From positions 27,975 to 91,974 of the forward strand of contig NZ_JBKQWU010000014.1 of NCBI RefSeq assembly GCF_047275745.1: a DNA stretch of 64,000 nucleotides, in the 5' to 3' direction. Under the pieces are notes generated by a model. That model worked only from the letters and a program-made list of their open reading frames with translations, was not told where the DNA came from and ran no database searches. A program made the translations under genes and the position numbers. The DNA comes from Amaricoccus sp047275745 (GTDB lineage Bacteria > Pseudomonadota > Alphaproteobacteria > Rhodobacterales > Rhodobacteraceae). Shown one piece after another: positions 53,373 through 62,430 of the stretch (position 1 is its first letter; the number at the start of each line of letters is the position of its first letter).

Positions 53373-54215
53373 CTAGAAATCGAGCCCGAGATCGAGCACC
53401 CGGGCGGAATGGGTGAGCGCGCCGCAGGAGATGTAGTCGACGCCGGTCGCGGCGACTTCCGGGAGCCGGGCGAGCGTCATGTTGCCCGACGCCTCGGTGA
53501 TCAGGTTGCCCGCGACCATCGCGACGGCCTGGCCGAGCGTCGCGGTATCCATGTTGTCGAGCAGCACCACCTCGGCGCCGCCGACCGCCAGCACCTCGGC
53601 GAGCTGGTCGAGCCGGTCGACCTCGATCTCCACCCGCGTCATGTGCGAGGCCGCCGCCCGCGCCGCCGTCAGCGCCGCGCGCACCCCGCCCGCGGCGGCG
53701 ATGTGGTTGTCCTTGATCAGGATCGCGTCCGAGAGCCCGAACCGGTGGCTCGACCCGCCGCCATGCGCCACCGCCGCCTTCTCGACCAGACGCAGCCCCG
53801 GCGTGGTCTTGCGCGTGCAGGTCACCTTCGCGGGCGCCGCGGCCCGGGCGAAAGCCGCCGTCATCGTGGCGATACCCGAGAGCCGCCCGGCGAAATTGAG
53901 CGCCACGCGTTCCGCCGAGAGGATCGAAGCCGCGTCGCCGGAGATTTCCATCAGCGTGTCGCCGGGTTCGCAGGCATCGCCATCCGCCCGGAGCGTCCGA
54001 AGCTCCAGCGCCGGATCGACCAGCCGGAAGGCGATCCGCGCCAGCGCCATCCCCGAGACCACGCCCGGCTCGCGCGCGTTGATCCGCGCGGCATAGCGAG
54101 TGCCGGCGGGGATCACCGCCCGTGTCGTGACATCGCCCCAGGGCCCGAGATCCTCGGCGAGCGCGGCGCGTACCAGGGGTTCGAGCAACACGTCGGGCAA
54201 GCTGAGCGCGCTCAT
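53373..54215 (-). CDS. nadC: Nicotinate-nucleotide diphosphorylase (carboxylating)
   Basis: 280 residues. Quinolinate phosphoribosyltransferase: ALAEDLGPWGDVTTRAVIP, TCTRKTTPGLRLVEKAAVAHGGGSSHRFGLSDAILIKDNHIAAAGG, EIEVDRLDQLAE, VVLLDNMD, EASGNMTL and DYISCGALTHS. It makes nicotinate mononucleotide, the third step of de novo NAD synthesis. Start overlaps the nadB stop (ATGA); last gene of nadABC. Confidence 0.97.
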   Translation of the reverse strand: MSALSLPDVLLEPLVRAALAEDLGPWGDVTTRAVIPAGTRYAARINAREPGVVSGMALARIAFRLVDPALELRTLRADGDACEPGDTLMEISGDAASILSAERVALNFAGRLSGIATMTAAFARAAAPAKVTCTRKTTPGLRLVEKAAVAHGGGSSHRFGLSDAILIKDNHIAAAGGVRAALTAARAAASHMTRVEIEVDRLDQLAEVLAVGGAEVVLLDNMDTATLGQAVAMVAGNLITEASGNMTLARLPEVAATGVDYISCGALTHSARVLDLGLDF

Positions 54216-55884
54216 GCCGTGACCTCTCCCATCGCCCCGGCGCGAATGCGCTCGGCGCCGGCGAGCGTCATGCGCGACCGGAGCGCCCGTTTCGGGTCCG
54301 CGTCCGGGAAATCCGTCCGGTAGTGCCCCCCGCGCGATTCCTCGCGCGCGAGCGCGGCGCCGGCGATCAGCGTCGCCGCCGCCGTCATCGCACGGAAGAC
54401 CGGCGAGTCCGTGCGCGCCTCCAGTTCCGCGATCCCGCGCAGCGCGGCGCGCAGCCCCTCTCCGGACCGGGTCACGCCGACCTCCTCGGTCATGATCCGC
54501 CGGAGCCGTGCCACCGCATCCTCCGGCGGTGCGACGTCGCCCGGCGGGGGCGTGAAGGCGAGCTCGGGTGCCGCGCCGGAGGCGCCCAGCGCCATCGCGA
54601 TGTCATGCGCCGCGCTCCGGCCATAGACGAGCGCCTCCAGCAACCCGTTGGAGGCCAGCCGGTTCGCGCCATGAAGCCCGGTGCAGCTGACCTCGCCGAT
54701 CGCCCATAGGCCCGGCAGGCTGCTCCGCCCCGCCTCGCTGACCGCGATGCCGCCCATATGGTAATGCGCGGCCGCGGTCACCGGGATCGGCTCCAGCGCC
54801 GGGTCGATCCCGAGCGCGCGGCAGCTTCCCGCGACGGTCGGAAACCGCGTGTCGATCGCCGTGCCGATCGCGGCGCGGGTGTCGAGCATCGGCCGCCGGC
54901 CGGCGCGCCATTCGGCGAAGACCGCGCGCGCGACGACGTCGCGGGGCGCGAGCTCGGCGTCGGGATGGACCGCCGTCATGAACCGCTCGCCGCCCGCGTT
55001 GACCAGCACCGCGCCCTCGCCCCGAAGCGCCTCGGTCGCGAGCGGCAGCGGATCGGCATCGCAATCGATCGCCGTGGGGTGGAACTGCACGAATTCGGCA
55101 TCGGCCACCGCCGCGCCCGCGAGCGCGGCGATCCCGAGTCCCTGGCCGCGGATCGAGCCCGGATTGGTGGTCCGCGCATAGAGCCCGCCGGCCCCGCCCG
55201 TCGCGAGCAGCACGGCCGGGGCGAGGAGCACGCCCTCGCCGGACTGCCCGTCGGCCGCGGCGAGGCGGAGCCCGGTCACCCGGCCGCCACCGACCTCGAG
55301 TCCCGTCGCGATCACCCCTTCGAGCGCCTGGACCGAGGGCGTGGCGCGCACCGCGCCAATGAGCGCCGTCATGATCGCCCGCCCCGCGCCATCGCCCTTG
55401 ACCCGCACGACCCGCGCCCGGTCATGCGCCGCCTCGCGCGAGAGCACGAAGCCGCCGGCGCCGGTCCGGTCGAAAGGCGCGCCGCGTTCGGCCAGCGCGA
55501 GCACGTGTTCGAGCGCCTCCGCCGTCACCTGCTCGGCGACGCGCTGATCGACGGTGCCGGCGCCGGCGCGGATCGTGTCGGCGGCATGGCGCGCCGGGCT
55601 GTCATCCGGCCCCGCGGCCGCGGCGACACCGCCCTGGGCGAAGGCCGAACTGGCACCCTCGCCGAGCGGCTTGGGAGAGATCACCAGCACCGGACGGGGC
55701 GCGAGGCTTAGGGCCGCGTACAGCGCGGCGANGCGAAGGCCGAACTGGCACCCTCGCCGAGCGGCTTGGGAGAGATCACCAGCACCGGACGGGGCGCGAG
55801 GCTTAGGGCCGCGTACAGCGCGGCGAGCCCCGCGCCGACGATCACCACGCGATCCGTCGCGCTCACGGGAGTCCCGGACTTCAT
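54212..55884 (-). pseudogene. nadB: L-aspartate oxidase, disrupted by assembly scar
   Basis: The C-terminal 493 residues are intact (FAQGGVAAAAGPDDSPARHAADTIRAG, ATGGAGGLYARTTNPGSIRGQGLGIA, EFVQFHPTAID, AAHYHMGGIAVSE, GLHGANRLASNGLLEALVYGRSAAHDI). The N-terminus (MKSGTPVSATDRVVIVGAGLAALYAALSLAPRPVLVIS, FAD-binding) lies in another frame, because a 94-bp stretch is repeated around one N at 55732, giving a 95-nt offset. Removing one copy plus the N restores a 525-residue enzyme starting at 55884 (or GTG at 55866). The gene is almost certainly functional in the organism. It oxidises aspartate to iminoaspartate for NadA. Confidence 0.88.
55638..55826. repeat. 94-bp direct duplication around a single N
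   Basis: Bases 55638-55731 and 55733-55826 read the same, separated by the ambiguous base at 55732. An exact 94-bp repeat within one gene with an N between is what results when two contigs with overlapping ends are joined without merging. It breaks the nadB frame. Confidence 0.9.
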
Positions 55885-55902
55885 GCCGCGTTCATGTCGC
55901 GA

Positions 55903-56958
55903 TCAGGCCGCCTTGGCTGGACGGCGGCTGATCTCGATCATCCGCTCGACGGCGCGCCGCGCGCCCGCGCTGACGGCGGGATCGACCGTGACCTCGCCCT
56001 CGCCCGTGTGGAGCGCGTAGAGCACCTTCTCGAGCGTGATCATCTTCATGTAGGGGCACATGTTGCAGGGCCGGGCGAAATCGACATCCGGCAGCGCATC
56101 GGCGATGTTGGAGGCCATCGAGCATTCGGTGACCAGCATCGCCTTCGCCGGGCGCTCCCGGCTCACCCAGTCGATGATACCCCCCGTGGAGCCGGTGAAA
56201 TCGGCCTCCGCCACCACCTCGGGCGTGCATTCCGGATGGGCGATGATCTTCATCTCCGGGTCCTGGGCGCGATAGGCACGGAGATCGGAGGCGGTATAGA
56301 GCTCGTGCACGATGCAGGAGCCTTCCCACCAGACGATGCGCTTCGAGGTCTGCGCCGCGACGTTACGCGCGAGATACTGGTCGGGCGTCATGATGACGGT
56401 ATCGCCCTCCATCGCCTCGACGATCTTGACCGCGTTCGCGGAGGTACAGCAGACATCCGACGCGGCCTTCACCTCGGCGGTGGTGTTGACATAGGAGACG
56501 ACCGGCGCGCCCGGATAGCGGCGGCGCATCTCGGCGACGCCCTCGGCGGTGATCGAGGAGGCGAGCGAGCAGCCGGCGTCGTAATCGGGGATCAGCACGG
56601 TCTTGGCCGGGTTCAGGATCTTCGAGGTCTCGGCCATGAAATGCACACCGCACTGGACGATCACATCGGCCTCGACCTCGGTCGCGGCGATGGCGAGCTG
56701 CAGGCTGTCGCCGACGATATCGCCGATCCCGTGATAGATCTCGGGCGTCATGTAGTTATGGGCGAGGACGACCGCGTTCTTCTCGCGCTTCAGCCGCTCG
56801 ATCTCGATCACGTAAGGCGCATGGAATGCCCAGTCGGCGAAGGGCACCACCCGCGCCATCCGGGCGTGGATGTCCCGCGTGGACTCGGCTTTCTCGATTG
56901 ACGGGCTGAGGTCGTAGGCGTCCGCGAGCACGGACCTGATCCTGGTCGCATCGGTCAT
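55903..56958 (-). CDS. nadA: Quinolinate synthase
   Basis: 351 residues from MTDATRIRSVLADAYDL; the longer upstream frame is not used. Fe-S ligand cysteines sit in VIVQCGVHFMAETSKILNP, SDVCCTSANAVKIVEAM and the late RPCNMCPYMKMITLEKVLYAL. NAVVLAHNYMTPEIYHGIGDIVGDSLQLA is the substrate region. It condenses iminoaspartate and dihydroxyacetone phosphate to quinolinate. First gene of nadABC; a 15-bp palindrome lies 117 bp upstream. Confidence 0.97.
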   Translation of the reverse strand: MTDATRIRSVLADAYDLSPSIEKAESTRDIHARMARVVPFADWAFHAPYVIEIERLKREKNAVVLAHNYMTPEIYHGIGDIVGDSLQLAIAATEVEADVIVQCGVHFMAETSKILNPAKTVLIPDYDAGCSLASSITAEGVAEMRRRYPGAPVVSYVNTTAEVKAASDVCCTSANAVKIVEAMEGDTVIMTPDQYLARNVAAQTSKRIVWWEGSCIVHELYTASDLRAYRAQDPEMKIIAHPECTPEVVAEADFTGSTGGIIDWVSRERPAKAMLVTECSMASNIADALPDVDFARPCNMCPYMKMITLEKVLYALHTGEGEVTVDPAVSAGARRAVERMIEISRRPAKAA

Positions 56959-57074
56959 TGGCGGCCCCCCTGGCGCTGACGAGCGAATCGTCGGAAATCG
57001 CCTCCTATCGTCTTGGGCCCCCGTCGGCAAGCACGTCGTCGCGTGGCGCCGACGGGAGTCCAGGCCAGAAACAG

Positions 57075-57089
57075 ATTGTGAATCACAAT
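57075..57089. promoter_or_regulatory. 15-bp palindrome in the nadA divergent promoter region
   Basis: ATTGTGA-A-TCACAAT: perfect 7-bp arms around one base, AT-rich in a region of about 65-70% GC. It lies in the 379-bp gap between divergent nadA and the hydroxyacyl-CoA dehydrogenase gene, 117 bp from the nadA start. No other gene or signal was seen in the gap. Probable transcription factor site; identity unknown. Confidence 0.6.
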
Positions 57090-57337
57090 GTTGCCGGATG
57101 CGTTGGGGCCTTTCTGACTCGCGGACCAACAGCGGAGAGTTGATCGGCCGCGTTGCGCGGCAAGGTTGTTCGCGGCCCCGAAAGCGGCGGGGCTCCACCG
57201 GACGGGCGGCGGCGGCGCCCGCCTGCGAGACCCGGACTCCCCGCCAGGCGCCCGTCCTGTCGCGCAACGCCAAGCAGATGGCGCGCGCACCCCGGACCCT
57301 CCGGCAACATCCACCGATCACAACCGGAGGAAGCCCA

Positions 57338-58315
57338 ATGTCCGACAGCGATCTCGATCGCCTGACCGTGCTCGGCGGCGGCGTCCTCGGCGGGCAGATC
57401 GCCTGGCACAGCGCGCATCGCGGCAAGACCGTGACCGTCTACGACCCTTCGGAAGACGCGATCGGGAGGTGTCGAGCCGCGCACGACGGCTATGCCGCGA
57501 TCTACCGGACGGTCCTCGGGGCCAGCGACGCGGAGATCGCGGAAACCCGCGCCCGCCTGAGCTTCGGTCGCGACCTGGCGGATGCCGTGAGCGAGGCCGA
57601 TATCGTCATCGAGTCGGTGCCGGAGATCCCGGAGATCAAGGCCGGGGTCTATGCCGAACTGGCGCGGTCGCTGCCGGCGCGCACCATCATCGCGACCAAT
57701 TCCTCGACGCCGCTGCCACGCGATTTCGCCGCGCTGACGGGACGGCCGGAGAAGTACTGCGCCCTGCACTTCGCAAACCAGATCTGGTCGTTCAACATCG
57801 TCGAGATCATGGCGCATGCCGGCACTTCGCAGGCGACACTCGAAGCCGTGGCGCATTTCGCGATCGAGATCGGCCAGGTCCCCGTCGCGGTCCAGAAGGA
57901 GCGGAACGGCTACCTGCTGAACTCCTGGCTCGTTCCGATGCTCAACGCCTCGCTGGCGCTGGTATCGAATGGTGTGGCGACGCCGGAGGACGTGGACCGG
58001 ACCTTCCTTGTCGCGAACCGGGGCGCGGGGATGGGGCCGTTCGGCTGGATCGACGTCATCGGCGTGAAGACCGCCCACGACGTGTCCGTCTACTGGGGCG
58101 AGGTCAATGACGACGCGCAGTTGAGGAAGAACGCCGCCTTCATCAGGGAGAACTACCTCGACAAGGGTCTCTCGAGGAGGCTCGGCGGTGAGGGGTTCTA
58201 TACCTACCCGGACCCCGCGTTCGCCCGGCCCGATTTCCTCGACGTTCCCGATGCCTCGGCGGCGCCCGGGATCGCACGGCGCGCGAGCCTCGCAATCGCC
58301 GAACCGGCCGGCTGA
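57338..58315 (+). CDS. 3-hydroxyacyl-CoA dehydrogenase family protein
   Basis: 325 residues from MSDSDLDRLTVLGGG, with a CGGAGGAA ribosome-binding site. NAD-binding VLGGGVLGGQIAWHSAHRGKTVTVYD (10-35), then ADIVIESVPEIPEIKAGVYAEL, TIIATNSSTPLPRDFA and the catalytic ALHFANQIWSFNIVEIMAHAGTSQATLEAV region. A single-domain, short form, of the kind used for 3-hydroxybutyryl-CoA or unusual hydroxy acids. Followed by the FadL-like porin and an AraC regulator, suggesting a lipid-use cluster. Confidence 0.88.
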   Translation: MSDSDLDRLTVLGGGVLGGQIAWHSAHRGKTVTVYDPSEDAIGRCRAAHDGYAAIYRTVLGASDAEIAETRARLSFGRDLADAVSEADIVIESVPEIPEIKAGVYAELARSLPARTIIATNSSTPLPRDFAALTGRPEKYCALHFANQIWSFNIVEIMAHAGTSQATLEAVAHFAIEIGQVPVAVQKERNGYLLNSWLVPMLNASLALVSNGVATPEDVDRTFLVANRGAGMGPFGWIDVIGVKTAHDVSVYWGEVNDDAQLRKNAAFIRENYLDKGLSRRLGGEGFYTYPDPAFARPDFLDVPDASAAPGIARRASLAIAEPAG

Positions 58316-58470
58316 GCCAGGCGTAAGATCCGGCCGAGACACCCCGGCGCCCCGCGGTCCCTCTCGGGGCCCGCTCCTCCTTCCCGCGCAGCACCGGAGC
58401 AGCCGCGGGCGCCCGTCAGGCGCCGCGGCGAGCCGCGTCCGTTGCATTGGCACGACAAGAGCGCAACCTC

Positions 58471-59558
58471 ATGAAACGCATCCTTCTCGGCACCGCGGCC
58501 CTGTTTGGTCCGGTACCCGCCCTCGCTGATGGCATCGATCTGTCGGGCCAGCCCGTGACGCTCATGTTCCGCGACGGCACCTACGCGGAGATCGGCTACA
58601 CGAACTGGCGTCCGACCCTCACTGGTGCCGACCAGACCGGCACGGACAGCCGTATGTCTATGGCGATTATCCGTTCGCGACCGGCGGCTTCAAGACCGAT
58701 CTCGGGGAGAAATGGTCGGCCGCGCTGATCTTCGACCGGCCCTGGGGTGTCAACGTCGGCTGTTCCGGCGACTTCGCCTACGCGGGCACGACGGCCGACA
58801 CCACCACGATGGAGCTGACCGGCCTGCTCCGATACAAGCTCGACGAGAACTGGAGCCTCCACGGCGGGCTGCGCGCCGGGCGGTTCGGAGCCGATGTCTC
58901 GCTCGACGGGCCGGCATTCGGCGATATCGGATATCACTGGAGCGGCGATTACGAATGGGGGCTCGGCTATGTCGTCGGCGGCGCCTACGAGATCCCCGAA
59001 ACGGCGCTGAGCGTCGCGCTGACCTACAGTTCCAAGATCGACTACGACCTCGACAGCGTCGAGACGATCGCGCGCGGAGTCCGGCGCGGGTTGACAACGG
59101 ACATCACCATGCCGCGATCGGTCAACCTCGACTTCCAGACCGGCATCGACGAGACGACGCTGCTCTACGGCTCGGTGCGCTGGGTTGACTGGTCGGGCTG
59201 GACCATCGCGCCGGCGCTGCTCGCGGAGGTCGCCGGCGCGCCGCTCGCGGAGGATGATTCCGACAGCTTCCTCTACAGGATCGGTCTTGCCCGGCAGCTG
59301 ACACCGAACTTCGCCGGAGCCATCGAGATGACGTATCTTCCGTCGGAGAACGAGGTTCAGAGCGCGCTGCGACCCTACGACGGCTACACCTCGCTCGGCG
59401 CCGGAGGAACTTACACCTTCGACAGCGGACTCGCGCTGACCGCGGGCGCGGCCTACTACTGGCTCGGCGACGCGGAAGTGTCCGAGAACGGCGTCGCATC
59501 CAGATTCGATGACAACAAGGCCGTCGCTCTGAGTTTCTTCGTAGGCTATTCATTCTGA
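58471..59558 (+). pseudogene. FadL/OmpP1-type outer membrane transporter, frameshifted
   Basis: Starts MKRILLGTAALFGPVPALADG with a signal peptide; reads on as GYTNWRPTLTGADQTGTD, then shifts frame near 58650. In the correct continuing frame the protein runs PYVYGDYPFATGGFKTDLGEKWSAALIFDRPWGVNVGCSGDFAYAGTTADTTTMELTGLLRYKLDENWSLHGGLRAG to the stop, ending in FVGYSF with the C-terminal aromatic of porins. Adding one C in the CC at 58650-58651 restores about 362 residues. The FadL family imports long-chain fatty acids or hydrophobic compounds. A one-base homopolymer error is the simplest cause. Confidence 0.82.
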
Positions 59559-59571
59559 GCTCATTCTGAGC
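59550..59571. repeat. 11-bp tandem duplication spanning the porin stop
   Basis: TCATTCTGAGC twice in a row; the first copy includes the stop codon (59556-59558). Probably a replication slip; harmless to the protein. Confidence 0.8.
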
Positions 59572-59828
59572 CCCGGCGCGTTTCCCGAAGCCGTCTCGCG
59601 AAGGTCGGTGCGCGGCCGGCCATGCGAGTTTCATCCGGGGCGCGACCCGGCGCGGTCCCACGGAGGCGCATGCGTCCCCTCCTCCCGAACCCGAAACTCT
59701 CGCGAGACCGATCGATGCCGACCGACACGAGGCTTGCCGGACGGCGCGACAGCATTCGCGCTTCGCGGAGTTGACCGCGACTGCCCGCCGCGGCCAAGGT
59801 TCGGGACAGTCAACCCGGAGGAAGGCCA

Positions 59829-60854
59829 GTGGCACGCTATTTCAACCGGGCGAGCAGCTTGAGAGGACTGCGGGATCTCGCAGCCGAGGCGGGGGCGGAT
59901 CTCGCGCCGGTGATGCGCAAGATCGGGCTTCGCACCGATCTCTTGCGAAAACCGGAGGAACGCGTCGAATTCGCGGCGATATGCGCCCTGTTCGAGCAAT
60001 GCGCCCTGGACTGGGACATGCCGGACCTCGGGCTTCGCATGGCGCCCTTCCAGCACCTCGACATGCTTGGTCCGGTCGCGCTCGTCACCCGCATGTCCTC
60101 CGACCTGCGCGAGGCGCTGACCTCCATGACGGCGAACCTGATCATCCACAGCAACGCCATCGTCGCGACGCTGGAGGAGGAAGGCGACACCGCCGCGCTG
60201 ACGATCGAGGTGCAGCCGGTTCCGTCCGGCACCCGGCAGTACAGCTTCGCCTCGGTCGGGGTGGCGCGCAACGTGCTGGAACAGGCCGGGACCGGGCGTG
60301 TCGACCTCGTCGAAGTCCTGTTCAGCCACGACGCGGCGGAGGTGCGCGGCACCGCCGAGAGCACCTTTCGCTGCCCGGTCCGCTTCGGATCGGAGCGCAA
60401 CGCGCTCTATTTCGACCGCTCCGCGCTCGACCGGCCGATCGAGCGGAGCGATGTGGCCTATCACGCGCTGATCGAGCGCTACCTGACGACGGCCCGACGC
60501 GAGGTCGCGGGCCGTGCGAGCGACGAGGCTCGCTTCGAGATCGCGCGGCAGATGGAGTTCGGAGGCTGTACGCTCGAAAGCGTGGCGCAGTCGCTGCGGC
60601 TCGAGCCGCGCAGCCTGCAGCGACGGTTGAAGCGGGAGGGGCTGACCTTCCGCGATCTGGTCGATGTCTGGCGCCGGACCCGGGCGCTGTCGCTCGTCAC
60701 GAACACCCGCCTGCCGCTGGGCGAGGTCTCCCTGGCACTCGGCTATTCGGAGCAGAGCATCTTCAGCCGCGCCTTCCAGCGCTGGTACGGCAAGGCCCCG
60801 CTGGCCTATCGCTACGAGGACGCCGCGCCCGCCGGACCGATGGCGCCTCCATGA
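59829..60854 (+). CDS. AraC family transcriptional regulator (Arabinose_bd type)
   Basis: 341 residues. N-terminal effector domain of the type seen in OruR/ArgR-like regulators (about 20-205: GLRDLAAEAGADLAPVMRKIGLRTDLLRKPEERVEFAAICALFEQCALDWDMPDLGLRMA), C-terminal AraC DNA-binding domain (about 235-330: CTLESVAQSLRLEPRSLQRRLKREGLTFRDLVDVWRRTRAL, GEVSLALGYSEQSIFSRAFQRWYGKAPLAYR). Lies 270 bp downstream of the porin gene on the same strand and probably controls the hydroxyacyl-CoA dehydrogenase-porin pair or the hydrolase. Effector unknown. Confidence 0.88.
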   Translation: MARYFNRASSLRGLRDLAAEAGADLAPVMRKIGLRTDLLRKPEERVEFAAICALFEQCALDWDMPDLGLRMAPFQHLDMLGPVALVTRMSSDLREALTSMTANLIIHSNAIVATLEEEGDTAALTIEVQPVPSGTRQYSFASVGVARNVLEQAGTGRVDLVEVLFSHDAAEVRGTAESTFRCPVRFGSERNALYFDRSALDRPIERSDVAYHALIERYLTTARREVAGRASDEARFEIARQMEFGGCTLESVAQSLRLEPRSLQRRLKREGLTFRDLVDVWRRTRALSLVTNTRLPLGEVSLALGYSEQSIFSRAFQRWYGKAPLAYRYEDAAPAGPMAPP

Positions 60855-61049
60855 GCCGGGCCGGGCACCGGTTGCCCCGCCCCCGGTGGCCCCGCGGGCC
60901 CCGGAGCCGAGCTGGATCGCGCGAGCGGCGTCGGTGCCGATCGCGATGACCTTCTCGCCGGCCAGCCAGCGGCGCGGCAGGGACATCCATGCTCGGCGGC
61001 TGTGCCCGGCGATCACCGTCGCGGGCCGCCCGCGGCCCGTCGGGAGCGT

Positions 61050-61925
61050 TCAGCCGAGACGTTCCTTCAGGAAGGCGAGCTGGTCGGCGACGAACCGTTC
61101 GAAGTCGTCCCCGACATAGAGCGCGAAATGCCCCGTGTCGCAGGTATTGAGCGTCGCCGCCGGGGCCGCCTTGGCGGCGGCGATGGCGGCGTTCGGCGGC
61201 GTCGTCTGGTCACGCAGCGCGACCTGGACCAGCGTCGGCGCCTTCGCACGAAGGAGCCGACGACCCGGCGAATAGGTCGAGAGCCGCGGCAGGAACCGCG
61301 CCGGAACGTCGCCTTCGAACGTCTCGCCAGCGGGAACCAGCTCGAGATATTCGATCGCCTCCGGCGCGTTCATTATCGACAGCTCGCCCGGCGAGCCGAC
61401 CGCGGGCACCCGGTGCGGCGCCCGGCCGACGAGGCTGCCGGCCAGGTCCCAGATGGCGTGCAGGCTGAGCCGCATGCCATGCGCGATGCCACCGGCGAAG
61501 GACGAGGCGATCGCATCGGTGTGCGGCCCCTGCGAGATCACCGCGGCCAGGCTCGCATCCTCGACGGCGATTGCCATCACGTGGCCGCCCGAAAGCGAGG
61601 AACCCCAGATCACGATCAGCCCATCGGCGTCCGGCAGCGCCCGGGCGAAGGCGATCGCCGCGTGGTAGTCGTCGAGCTGGCGACGGATGTCGATCAGCCG
61701 CCGCGGCACGCCGTCGCTGGCGCCGAAGTGACGGTAGTCGAATACCACCACGTCGTAGCCCTCGGCGGCGTAACGCTCGGCGTAGCGGTCGAGCCCCATT
61801 TTCTTCACCGCAGCGAGGCCGTGCGCCATGACGACACAGGGCCGCGGCGCGGCGCCCGCGGCGCGATAGTGCCAGCCGCGGCAGGTGAGGCCGCCTGAGG
61901 TGAACTCGATATCCGTGCGTTTCAT
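61050..61925 (-). CDS. Alpha/beta hydrolase
   Basis: 291 residues from MKRTDIEFTSGGLTCRGWHYR, with a GGAG ribosome-binding site 9 bases upstream. Oxyanion region VVMAHGLAAVKKMG (about 36-49), nucleophile elbow IVIWGSSLSGGHVMAIA (about 106-122), acid in the LVQVALRDQTTPP strand, and catalytic His in TCDTGHFALYVGDDFERFVADQLAFLKERL. Resembles serine peptidase or dienelactone-type hydrolases of the S15/S9-like broad class. Substrate not deducible. Convergent with the AraC gene. Confidence 0.85.
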   Translation of the reverse strand: MKRTDIEFTSGGLTCRGWHYRAAGAAPRPCVVMAHGLAAVKKMGLDRYAERYAAEGYDVVVFDYRHFGASDGVPRRLIDIRRQLDDYHAAIAFARALPDADGLIVIWGSSLSGGHVMAIAVEDASLAAVISQGPHTDAIASSFAGGIAHGMRLSLHAIWDLAGSLVGRAPHRVPAVGSPGELSIMNAPEAIEYLELVPAGETFEGDVPARFLPRLSTYSPGRRLLRAKAPTLVQVALRDQTTPPNAAIAAAKAAPAATLNTCDTGHFALYVGDDFERFVADQLAFLKERLG

Positions 61926-62345
61926 GGGTCCTACTCCGCCGCTATGGTGGCGCCGTCGCACCTCGTCGCCGCCCGGGCGTCGCGCGCGATGACGTTGATC
62001 AGATGTCGCAAGAGCCTCGGGAACCGGCTTGCGAGGATGAGCGTGACATCGGAGCGGAGTCCGGGAACGATGCTGAAGCCCCCCCACGGGCTCGCGCCCC
62101 ACGTCGCAGGCGACGCTGGCCCGCTCGTCAGTCGGGATCTCCGGAAAGCGCCGGCGTGCCCAGTTCCGCCGCCGGCATTGATGGCCACTCTGGGTGTGCC
62201 GCCTTGCAAGGAACATGTCATCGGCCCGTCCTCCTTTCGATTGCCCCGATATTGGGAAGTTCGCGACGTTCGCGCTTTGCCAGACTGTCCGGCTTTTTGA
62301 CATTTCGCGTCCGCGTTCCAGCTCGTTCGGCGGAACGGCGACGTT
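61926..62345. other. 420-bp region without a convincing gene
   Basis: Open frames exist on both strands (for example 61944-62300 plus, and a minus frame ending at 61931) but have no family features and poor ribosome-binding sites. A decayed gene cannot be excluded. The stretch ends with the operator-like dyad at 62346. Confidence 0.4.
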
Positions 62346-62386
62346 CCTGACGGAATCCTGACCGATTCGGTCAGCGCGGCGTCAGG
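62346..62386. promoter_or_regulatory. Four-half-site nested dyad upstream of the RTX gene
   Basis: Two inverted repeats share one centre (62366): outer arms CCTGACG (62346-62352) and CGTCAGG (62380-62386), inner arms CTGACCG (62358-62364) and CGGTCAG (62368-62374). CTGAC occurs at 62347 and 62358, and GTCAG at 62370 and 62381, so half-sites repeat every 11 bp, about one helical turn, on each side. This is the spacing used by cooperative dimers such as OmpR/PhoB-type response regulators. It ends 44 bp upstream of the RTX start codon. Confidence 0.6.
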
Positions 62387-62430
62387 TCGCACCTGCATAA
62401 AGGCCGCATCGAAACACAAGGAGCACAGGC

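Noticed and set aside
61944..62300. 118-codon plus-strand ORF upstream of the RTX gene
   Set aside because: No ribosome-binding site or recognisable motif; frames on the other strand are equally open.
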